Assembly (NCBI GenBank): GCA_030789695.1
Contig: CM061138.1
Span: 182,753,051 to 182,817,050, forward strand
Origin: Scilla litardierei
Lineage: Eukaryota; Streptophyta; Magnoliopsida; Asparagales; Asparagaceae
DNA length: 64,000 bases
Direction: 5' to 3'
Shown: piece by piece, positions 44,440-53,838 of the stretch
Position numbering within the stretch: the stretch's first letter is position 1
Layout of the letters: each line of letters opens with the position of its first letter
Position numbers and translations under genes: made by a program
The notes under the pieces: model-generated
What the model saw: the letters and a program-made list of their open reading frames with translations, nothing else
The model's database searches: none
What the model was told of the DNA's origin: nothing

Positions 44440-46366
44440 CTATCCTCTCCCATGGAGTCATTGAAGAGGCGGCGAGTGGCTGGGAGAACACCTTGGTGGC
44501 GTACGTCCTTGGTGATGTTCCATTCTATGGCCAGATGAAGGCATGGGCATCCAGATCGTGGAAGAAACAAGGTATGACTATATTCACGAGAGAAAATGGC
44601 TTCTTCTTCTTTCGCTTCAGCTCCAAAGCCGGCAGTGACGGAGTGCTCTACGGTGGGCCGTGGATGTTCGACGGGCGACTGGTCGTTCTCCAGCGATGGG
44701 TGCCTGATTTGGAGTTCGACAGAGATATGCTATCCTATGCGCCTATTTGGGTACAATTCCCGAATCTCCCGCTTAAATTCTGGTCTAAAAAGATTCTTAA
44801 TATCATCGCAAGTGTTATTGGTACGCCTATCTGTTTGGACAAAGCCACCGCGTCGATGGAAAGAATGGCGTACGCCCGGTGTCTTGTGGATGTCCCAGCG
44901 GATAAGGAGCTTCCTCGCTCTGTTGAGGCCCAGACAGAGGATGGTGATGTGTTCTATATCGATGTCAAATACGAGGGACAGCCACCAAGATGTGTTAATT
45001 GCAAATGTTTTGGTCACTTGGTGAAGCAGTGTACTTTGGCGGGCGCTGCAAATATTAAAGAAGAAGATCGCAATGGGGATGGGGATGCTGCTATTAGGAA
45101 GATGGCAATGGCTACATCCACGGGAGACCTTGTGAAAAAGGTTAGTGCCCTCGCCTCATCTACACCTATCTGCTCTATTTCTGGGTTGGAGAATGGGTTG
45201 GCCGCTGGTGATATTGGGGGGGAGAAGAAGCAAGACATGAAAGGGGGTTACCACAGTGAAGAGGGGGGAAATGCTGCTGGGTTTGATGTTACAGCCAAAT
45301 TTCAACAGACTGCAGGTGAAGATGAGGAGAGGAATGCTGTCGAAATGGCTGAGTCCTGTGGGTATGAAGTCATGCCTAATGGCGGGAAAATTTGTAACAT
45401 TGTTGTTTCAAGCAATTTTTGGGCTCCTGTAGAGGAGATGTATAGGGTGGATGCTTGTAAACTTGGGGAAGGCGTTGAGGCCGTTGTAAATACTGCAGGG
45501 GATGGTGCTGATAGGGGGTCTATAGGGGGTTGTAATAGGGTGCCTATGCCCATGGGTGGCGAGCCTTGTAATGTTGTGTCGCGTAGCCAAGGGGCTCCCT
45601 TATAGGAGGTGTATAGGTTGGAAGGTGAAGAGGCCGTTGTCAAAGCTGTAGGGGATGTTACAGCTTTAAAGGATGCTTGTGTGCTGGCTGCGACCAGTAT
45701 TGATAAAAAATGTAATAGGGAGGGAGACATCGAGGCGGGGTACAATGAGGGACTGCATAAGCAAGGGTTTGGTGCTGTCTCTGAAGCAAAAAGCAAAGGC
45801 GATTCTGTTGCGAAACCCGCAGAGGAGGTCCAAGACCGGGGTGCTATCAAGCTGAAGACCGTGCATTCGAAGAGTAAGTTTGGCGCAGAGGTCACTAATG
45901 TGTATGGGCATGCGGGCCCTAGCTATGTGAGGTCGACTGAAGGCCCGTGTAACAATATTAATAATAGAGGGGGGGACGGGTCAGGGGTTGTGGTCACTGG
46001 GGATATGGCGCTCGCCTCTCCCCCTCCGCCTATTACCAACGCCACGACTAGCACAGGCCAAAACAGCAGCAAGCATACGTATGAAGACAACCCTTTTAAT
46101 GTCCTAAGAGGGGGCAATATTCCACGCTTAGGAGCCTCCTTGATCGATGACCCGGATAACGCCATTGAATCGGATAACGAACCAGACGATATGACCATCA
46201 TCAATGAGCTTTGGTATGAGGAGCAAGAGAAATTGAAGCAAAAAAAGTAAGGAACGGAAAAGTTCCAAGTCGATTAAGAAGGGTGTGGTCTCTTCTAAAG
46301 GCATCCGTAAAAGTTCTAGAATCAATAAGGATGTGGAGCATCCTTCCCCCCCCCCCCCCCTCCTAA

Positions 46367-46831
46367 ATGACTGTGCTCATCTGGAACGCTAGGGGGCTCA
46401 ATAGCGCAACTAGGCGGAAGGAACTTAAAATCCGTATGCGTGATCTTAAACCCCCTTTGGTTGGCCTCCTTGAAACTAAGGTTGTTGAGGGCAATGCACA
46501 GCGTATTATTGGTTGCTTCCCTAAGAGTTGGGTCTCTATTAGCAATCACTGTTCGCACCGTAATGGGCGGATCTTTGTCATGTACGACCCCGACATTTGG
46601 AAGGTTTTGGTTGATGGTGTCTCGGCCCAACACCTCTCTATGAAATGCGTTAATACCGTTGGCTTCACCATGATGGTGACTATTGTTTATTCATTCAATT
46701 CTTATCAAGATCGCAGAGTTCTTTGGGCTGATATTAAGGATACGGCTAACAGATATAAAGGTCTCCCTTGGGTAATGGGGGGGACTTCAACTGTGTTAGA
46801 TATGCTATGGATAAAGTGGGCGGTAGACTGA
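46367..46831 (+). pseudogene. LINE D ORF2 N-terminus: AP-type endonuclease, frameshifted
   Basis: The ATG lies seven bases after a 15-base C run (46346-46360). The frame gives the endonuclease/exonuclease/phosphatase fold, with WNARGLN and LLETK holding two of its catalytic residues. At a seven-base G run (46777-46783) the frame is lost. One more G would continue as GGDFN in the frame of the following segment. The endonuclease would nick the target DNA to prime reverse transcription. Confidence 0.85.
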
Positions 46832-49800
46832 TTGATGAGCATATGGTGGATGAGTTCAATAACTGCATCAATGCCAGCGCTCTTATGGAACTCAAAACCG
46901 TTGGCAATACCTTGAGCTGGAATAATCGTAGTATTGGGCAGCGTCGTATTTCTGCTACCCTTGACCGTTCCTTCTGCAATAGTGCTTGGATGGATGTTCT
47001 TACATCTTCATACTATGAATACGTTGCTGGGGGCACTAGTGACCATTCAGTTCTGATTATTCATACTCATCAATTGGAGGGGTCTGGTCCTAAACCCTTC
47101 AAATTATTTAATGCCTGGCATCGCAGCCCTGAGTTCCTTAGTTTGCTTAAGGAACATTGGAGTGTTAGAGCTTATGGTTGTCCAATGATTCGTCTGGTTG
47201 CCAAGCTTAAAAATCTGAAAATTGGTCTCAAGCGCTTTGGGGCAGTTTTTCGCAATGCCAACGATGTTGAAAAAATTCGTACTGAGCTTGCATCTGTTCA
47301 AAATAATCCTAATTTGAGCTTCTGTGTTGAGATGCAAAAGAAAGAGCGTATCTTAATAAATCAGCTAGCTGAGGCTATTGATATTGAGGAATCCAATCTT
47401 AAGCAGAAGAGTAGGCAAGATTGGATGCACCTTGGGGATCGCAATTCCAAATTTTTTTACACTGCCATGAGGGCTAGGCAGAGTCATAACAATATTGGGC
47501 ATCTTATCTCTGCCAATGGCTCTAGCAACAATTCTTTTGACGTGCTCAAAGCTGAGGCCCCTGAGTTTTACTCAAACCTTTATAATCAGAATGATTACTG
47601 GAGAGTCTTTCCCTGTCTCACTTCTAAAAGAGTGCTTACCAAAACTGCTGCTGATTGGGTTGAAAGACCTGTCCTTGCTGAGGAGGTTAACAAAGCTGTT
47701 TTTCAAATTGGTGTAGACAAGGCTCCTGGCCCTGATGGTTACAATGGTTTCTTTTATCAAAATTCGTGGGATGTTGTTGGTGGTGATGTCACCTTAGCCG
47801 TCCTCAATTTTTTCAAATCTGGGAAGATTTATCGTCCGATTAATCATACTTTCCTTACTCTTGTACCAAAGAGTGCTAATGCGTCTGGCTTGGGGGACTA
47901 CAGACCGATATCCTGCTGTAATGTCCTATACAAGATTATCAGCAAAATCCTATGCAATCGGTTGAATAAAGCGGTCATTGAGCTCATATCTCCAAATCAA
48001 GCGGCTTTCCTACAAGATCGTCTCCTAACTGATTGTGCGTTGCTTGCCCATGAGCATATTCGGGGGTTTAATAACCCTATGGGGGCTCGGGCCTGTCTTA
48101 AACTTGATTTACGCAAAGCTTTCGATAGTGTTAACAGGGAATTTGTCTTCTACATGCTGCACCAGATGGGCTTCAAGCACAAATTTATTGGTTGGATATG
48201 TGAATGTATCTCTACCCCCTCGTTTTCTGTCATGCCTAATGGTTCCCCTTATGGTATGTTCCTGTCCAATAGGGGTTTAAGGCAGGGAGATCCCCTTTCC
48301 CCCTTTCTCTTTGTGATTGTCATGGAGGCTTTCTCCTTGCTTATGGCAAGGGCTAATGTCACGCGCAGCATTATGCCTATGAAAAGAGCGGGGGCTGTTA
48401 CACATCTTCTCTTTGCTGATGATTTATTGGTTTTTTGTCGGGCTGATCTCAAATCCTTTGAGGGGCTAAGAGACCTCCTTTCTGTTTTCAAGTCCTTTAC
48501 TGGGCTTGAGGTGAATTGGAGCAAAAGTGCTGGCATTTTCAGTAAAGGAACTAGGGGGTCTGGTGGTCTTGCTGACATTTTGGGCATTCGTAGAGTGCAG
48601 TCTCTATCCACATACTTGGGCCTTCCCCTCTCTGCTAAATACCCCAACGCTGCTATGTATGGGCGCCTGATTGATAGATGCAAAGGCAGGTTGCAGGGGT
48701 GGTCCTCATCTCTTTTATCCATTGCTGGGCGTATTGAGCTGGTTAAATCAGTTATCTATGGCATGGTTGGGTTTTGGATGCAAGCTTTTTGCATACCTAA
48801 GTCTGTTCTTTGCATGCTCACCTCCATGTGCAGGAAATTTATCTGGGGGAAAAACCATCTTTGGGCCTGGAATGATATGTGTGTTCCCAAGCAGGAAGGG
48901 GGGGTTGGGATCAGGAGCTTTACGGAGTTAAACAAAGCTTATGGTATTAAGCTTTCATGGCGCATGCTTTCTCACAAGGGTGTCTGGGCTACTTACATGA
49001 GGAACCATTATATGAGTAACATGGGGTTTTTTCTGGCCAAGCCCCATCCTATGCAGTCTGGAACCTGGAAATTTATACTACATTGCCGTGAATTTACCAG
49101 GAAACTTACCAAACGCAATGTTAGGGATGGCTCTTCTACCCTCTTCTGGTATGATAATTGGCTTCCCTGTGGCCCTCTTTGTGACTCTTATGAGGTCCCC
49201 GTTGGAGAGGAACAGAGCATGGTTAATGACTATTGGGCTAATGGGGGTTGGTCAGACTGCAGCTCTCTGCTTCCTATTCGGCACATTCTCAATACGGTTA
49301 CTTTGACCGTGGGCAGTGATTCTTGGACTTGGGCTTCGAAAAACCCTTCTCTTCGCAATGCATGGGATGGCTCTCGGGTTATTAAACCTCTCTTTCCCTA
49401 TTACAAGGTGGTCTGGTTTCAGGGGCACATCCCCAAGATGGCTATCACTTTACTACGAGCTTTTCACGGGAAACTTCTTACCCGGGATAAGCTCGTAAAA
49501 TGGGGAGTGCCTACTTCACCCTACTGTGTTTTATGCTCTGATAATATTCTTGAAAACATGGATCATATATTTTTTGAATGCCCCTATACTAATTACCTCC
49601 TTTGCAGGAGTTTTCTTAAGATGGGGATCACCATCACCATTCCCTCCTCCTTGGCTGGTATTGGGGATTTGATACTCTCATTTTATCATGGAAAGAGCAA
49701 TGTGGGACGTTTGGCTAAAACTGTATTGGCTATGTTGACTTGGCATATTTGGCGGGAGAGGAACAGAAGGATATTTGAAGGAAGCAGACAGACTCAAACT

Positions 49801-49908
49801 CAGCTCTTTGAGACTATTGCTGATGATGTCAGAATTGCCCTGAGGCATGTAGATTGGGATAGGGATTCTGATATTGCCCCTCCTTCTAATTGGGGGTTGG
49901 TTGACTAG
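46784..49908 (+). CDS. LINE D ORF2: endonuclease end, reverse transcriptase, zf-RVT
   Basis: A long open frame of about 1040 codons carries the endonuclease end (SDHSVL), then a non-LTR RT with PGPDGYNG, YRPISCCNVLYKIISK, LKLDLRKAFDSV, GLRQGDPLSPFLF and the catalytic FADD (48412-48423). The end has the zf-RVT region of plant LINEs, with WFQGHIPKMA and CVLCSDNILENMDHIFFEC. No RNase H follows. All RT landmarks are present and this part is intact, but it is out of frame with the ORF2 start. Confidence 0.9.
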
Positions 49909-50092
49909 TATGGCCACCATGTATTCTTTTGTTCTTTTTGACCCTACGGTTAGCGGAAGGTGTCATGTATCAGTGGGGTTAAGGGCGCCTGTGCTCTTGC
50001 CCCATGCTACACACATCCTTCCTCCATCCGTGAGAGTCTTGTATTTTTTCATATGACTCAATAAAGATGCAAAGCATATTCTCCAAAAAAAA
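49909..50092 (+). other. 3' UTR and A tail of LINE D
   Basis: AATAAA at 50060-50065 is followed 19 bases later by about ten A residues that merge with the target duplication. This marks the 3' end of the element. Confidence 0.8.
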
Positions 50093-50108
50093 AATATTTA
50101 GTCACATC

Positions 50109-50806
50109 CATACATACATTCACGTGCACGTACTAACACATGCATGATCAAGTCACTTAGGTCAGCAATCGTAACTATAGATAAATATACACATAACCTC
50201 ACATCCATAGCAGTGCACCTACTGCCTCACACAGATAGGTACATATACCACACACAATACATACAAGAGTGCACAAACATAATACGTTCCCCGCCATATG
50301 CTATATATATAACTACTTTTGCACATCCTATGCATATTCTGCCGTAATAGCCAAATGATTATAAACAACCATCTACACTCCACACACACGTATACACATA
50401 AATATACAAACAAATACACACATTCCAATACCCGCTTATCAAACAGTTTCATTCACTTACATTCATTAAATACACACACACACACACACACACGTATGTT
50501 TCATACTCATCACATTCATATCCCCACTTCATATGTATATACATACACACACGCTCTGTTACAGATTTATACATACATGCATACACACAGGAATACACTT
50601 ATCTATGATACACCTAGATAGGCAACCATGCCGGAAAAATTCACAGATAAACAAACAAGGATATTTATAAGTATATACCTATTCAACCAAAATACACACA
50701 ACCACATATGCTTCTACTGCATACTGCACATACATCTTCACATCCCGATACTCCGCTATGACACATATAATAGAAATCCATACAACCATATAAATATTCA
50801 CATATA
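50109..50806 (-). other. Non-coding AC-rich body of C, second piece
   Basis: The same A/C-rich character as 33594-34323 continues after the LINE target duplicate, with a short (CA)n at about 50473-50491. It ends at the Tat element E. No gene is seen. Confidence 0.55.
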
Positions 50807-50811
50807 CACAT

Positions 50812-51919
50812 TGTTACGACCTAAGGGTCGTAGGAGTCAGACTCCCGCCCGGATCCGCTAACATACCCCATTAACTCACCATATCACAAAAGGACCGCCG
50901 CCCCGAAAGTCCGGGGCATCACGGAGTCAGGCGCGCCTTGCAGCGTTTCCCGAACCGGTCGAGGCGAACAACCGCAGCCGCCCGACCCACCGGGGTAGGG
51001 CCCTTGGGGACGCTTGGGTAGCTAGGCCAGGCCTAATGACGGGCGCGGACGTACCCTTCCGTACCAGCGGGCCATACCCCGTGACCGACCGAGGGGCACG
51101 GCCTGGCCGGACAACCCCTGATCGGGACGGCCCGCCCGACCCCCGCGAACCGCGGCACCTAGGGTGACACAGCCCGGCCTTTAGTTCGTCGCTAACGACA
51201 AACAGCCTAGGATAAGGACACGACTGACACATACGTCACCCGACCGTCTGACAAAGCACCCCCTGGCGGCTGAGCCATCTGACAGCTAATGCTTTCGGCT
51301 CTGACACCCTGACAAAAGCCCCCCCGGCCGTCGCGCCGCCTGACGAAAGCAGATCTGGTAACCCGAGTCCCGACGCCCTTGTCTGGAGCTTCCGCTGACA
51401 CACGCGCCAGCTCAGCACGCCTAGTCATCACCCGTCAGGTATAAATACCCCCATTCCTCTTACGGAAGGGGGGTTGGAAAATTCTCTCTCATCTTCTATT
51501 ATTCACACACGAGAGCAAAGGTCCTCCATATCTTTGTTCTCCCACCTATAGCTCGTCACGCGAGGCGGACACACAGTTAGTCCGGTCGGCGTGTCTAGCC
51601 CCCCTTTTAAGCCCTTTTACTGACTTAAGCATCGGAGGGGCTAAGGGTTGAACCCCAACCCTGCCCTTCTGACGAGTTGTTCATGCTGCAGGAGAGCTCG
51701 TCCCTTGACCGGAGTCAGCGTCAGCCCCCTACCGTCCGACCTTCCCCAACTACTTCCGGCAAGATCCGACCCCGTGGGCATCACCGGCGACGGATCCGAC
51801 TTCTTCACCCCACTAATCACTTGTAAAACAGCCTACCTAACCCCTCATTTCCATATAACCACCGTGCCCTTGGTTCCCCATAATACAAATTCATTGTACA
51901 CGAGTTCCACCTCGTAACA
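50812..51919 (+). repeat. 5' LTR of E
   Basis: It starts with TGTTACGACCTAAGGGTCGTA, whose TACGACC/GGTCGTA arms form a palindrome. It has a TATA box at 51440-51447 and TGACTTAAGCATCGGAGGGG at 51621-51640, and ends CTCGTAACA. The right copy is 62791-63897. Confidence 0.95.
51440..51447 (+). promoter_or_regulatory. TATA box, E 5' LTR
   Basis: TATAAATA followed by CCCCC; the copy in the 3' LTR is at 63418-63425. Confidence 0.7.
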
Positions 51920-51921
51920 AT

Positions 51922-51937
51922 TGGCGCCGTCTGTGGG
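51922..51937 (+). promoter_or_regulatory. Primer binding site of E
   Basis: TGGCGCCGTCTGTGGG lies two bases after the LTR. This is the usual site of Tat/Athila-type elements. The first nine bases fit the tRNA-Asp type site, but I do not insist on the tRNA. Confidence 0.85.
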
Positions 51938-51954
51938 AACGAAGGGTCACACCC

Positions 51955-53838
51955 ATGTTAGATTCCATGCCGATCCCGCGGAACCCTGACCACGGCAAAG
52001 ATCCCGTGGGCCACGAACCGCTCTCTCTACAAATCACCCCGGCGTCCGACGCCCTTCCGGGCGTGCGCACCGAAACTGAACCTACTTCATCCCACGTCGT
52101 CCTGAAGAGCTTCGAGGCCGTCACTCAGGTCAGGGGAGGCTATCAGACGACCGGAACGGAGCCTCCGCCCGGCCCCTCAGAGCCCCAGAACGTGAGGCGG
52201 AACCTCCGCCTTCAGTTCGAGGAGGAGGGAGAAAACGGGGGGCTCGCTGAGGAGATTGCAGCCCAGCAAAGGCTCCTGGAAGAGGAGATGGAAGTTGCGC
52301 AGCGGTGGAAGCGCCTGGGGGAGGCGGCCGCGGCGCAAAGGCGTTTGGACGAGGCGGCAGAGACCGCCCGGAGGGCCTACCAGGAAGAAGAGGCCGCCCG
52401 CCGCCAACTCCGCTTCATTGTCGCGGAACGCGAGAGAATAAGGAGAGAAAACAGGAGTAACCAAGAGGTCCTTGAAGAGACGGCGACGGGCCGGCGGCCC
52501 GGGGGCGGGCGGGACCCGCTGCTGAACAGGTCCCCGCCTGGGGGAAGCGGCCCGCATCACCAGCACCACCCCTCCGATACCCTGCACGAGGAAGCCGTTT
52601 GTCGACAACTACGCTTCCTCACCGCCGAGCGCGAGAGGCTCCTCCGCGAGAATCAGGAACGGATGGAGGCCCGAGGAGAGTTGGCCGGGAGGCGCTGGCA
52701 CTGGGAGAGCCGTAGCCCACAACCCGTCGAGTCCTCGGCCCAGGAGAGGAGCCCCGCCAGACGACCGTCAGGCTACTCCCCGGGGGCGGAGGACCGTCGT
52801 CGGCCGTGGCGCGATCGAAGCCGGACCCCCGAATGGCGGAGAGGGGATGCCCCGGATCGCCCTACCTATCCGGAGGAGGCCACGCCGCTCGCACGGTGGA
52901 TCACGTCCGCCCCAAGGCCCAAAAGGTTCAAACCCCCTCACTTGGCCACGTACAATGGAAGAGGCGACCCCCTCACGCACGTGCAACAATACCGGGGGGC
53001 GATGGAGGCGCAGGATGTGGACGAGGCGTTCATATGCCGACATTTCTCCCAAAGCCTGAGGGACACCGCGCTGGACTGGTACTTCGGCTTGCCCGCGAGA
53101 TCCGTCGGGAGCTTTGGCGAGCTGTCACACAAGTTCTGCCAAGAGTTCCGGGCCGGGCGGACGAAGAAGAAGCCTTTGGACTATCTCTGCACCATAGTCC
53201 AAGGAGAGGGGGAGAGAACGGGAAGATACCTCCGCCGCTTTCAGGAAGAAAGACGGGCGGTGGTGACATGCGGCGATGAGGTGCTAATGCTGGCCTTCAA
53301 GACGGGGTTGCGGACTCGGAGCCTCCACAAATCCCTGCTCCGGGACCCGCCGACCGACTACGAAGCGCTGGTTGCGATGGCGGAAAGGCACACATTGGCC
53401 GAAGAGACCCTCGGTGCAAAGGTCGTATTCCCCCCGGCGAAACCATCCCAGGACGGACCCCGGCCGCACCCTCGGCCGAGGCAGGAAGAGAGGGGCCGAG
53501 GCCGCGATCAGATGGCCCTACCGCAGCGGGAGCCGCCCGAGCCTCGCCCACGAGATCGCCTTGGCCCGGCGCGCGAGTTCGCCCCAGCGCGGAGGCCCCC
53601 CGGAGTCATCCCAAGACAAGAAGACCCCCCACCGGCGCATTACACGCGACTCAATGCCCCCATGATGGAGGTGCTGGCCGCGGCGACAAGGGCCGGGTTA
53701 CTGCCGGAGCCTCCCCGGGAGATGAGGACAGACCCAGCGAGGCGGGACCCCCGGAGATACTGCCGTTATCACCGGGACCACGGTCATGACACCGACCGTT
53801 GTTACTCCCTTAAAAGAGAGATCGAACGACTGATCTAG
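51955..53838 (+). CDS. gag: E gag polyprotein (627 residues)
   Basis: The first ATG after the primer site opens the frame. Residues ~80-260 form a charged coiled-coil region with two related segments (RRQLRFIVAERERIRREN and CRQLRFLTAERERLLREN). The Ty3 gag core lies at about residues 325-460 (FKPPHLATYNGRGDPLTHVQ, DTALDWYFGLP, FCQEFRAG). A zinc-binding CRYHRDHGHDTDRCYSLK lies near the end. It stops at TAG (53836-53838). The same frame continues directly into pol with sequence expected to be contiguous (AGHLGNFVAGRR). The stop is therefore either a single mutation or a readthrough site. Confidence 0.92.
   Translation: MLDSMPIPRNPDHGKDPVGHEPLSLQITPASDALPGVRTETEPTSSHVVLKSFEAVTQVRGGYQTTGTEPPPGPSEPQNVRRNLRLQFEEEGENGGLAEEIAAQQRLLEEEMEVAQRWKRLGEAAAAQRRLDEAAETARRAYQEEEAARRQLRFIVAERERIRRENRSNQEVLEETATGRRPGGGRDPLLNRSPPGGSGPHHQHHPSDTLHEEAVCRQLRFLTAERERLLRENQERMEARGELAGRRWHWESRSPQPVESSAQERSPARRPSGYSPGAEDRRRPWRDRSRTPEWRRGDAPDRPTYPEEATPLARWITSAPRPKRFKPPHLATYNGRGDPLTHVQQYRGAMEAQDVDEAFICRHFSQSLRDTALDWYFGLPARSVGSFGELSHKFCQEFRAGRTKKKPLDYLCTIVQGEGERTGRYLRRFQEERRAVVTCGDEVLMLAFKTGLRTRSLHKSLLRDPPTDYEALVAMAERHTLAEETLGAKVVFPPAKPSQDGPRPHPRPRQEERGRGRDQMALPQREPPEPRPRDRLGPAREFAPARRPPGVIPRQEDPPPAHYTRLNAPMMEVLAAATRAGLLPEPPREMRTDPARRDPRRYCRYHRDHGHDTDRCYSLKREIERLI

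Larger units (their letters stand above)
35023..46250 (+). pseudogene. LINE D ORF1 (DUF4283-type nucleic-acid-binding protein), split by F
   Basis: The first part is 35023-35403. After F and its target duplicate, the same frame resumes at 44445 with no shift and runs to 46250, broken only by a TAG at 45603. The region at about 44480-44980 matches the DUF4283 fold of plant LINE ORF1 proteins (WASRSWKKQGM, VLYGGPWMFDGR, WVQFPNLPLKFW). A CCHC knuckle CVNCKCFGHLVKQC follows at 44991-45032. The rest is acidic and of low complexity, with a diverged internal repeat around the TAG. ORF1 proteins bind the LINE RNA. Two lesions, insertion and stop, inactivate it. Confidence 0.85.
34324..50092 (+). mobile_element. 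Full-length L1-type LINE D, interrupted by F
   Basis: The 16-bp AATATTTAGTCACATC flanks the element (34308-34323 and 50093-50108), a target-site duplication of the length made by target-primed reverse transcription. The right end has AATAAA (50060) and a short A tail. Two ORFs are present. ORF1 is interrupted by the LTR element F (35404-44439 plus its 5-bp duplication). Without F the LINE is about 6.7 kb, full length for plant L1. Both ORFs carry one lesion each. Confidence 0.9.
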
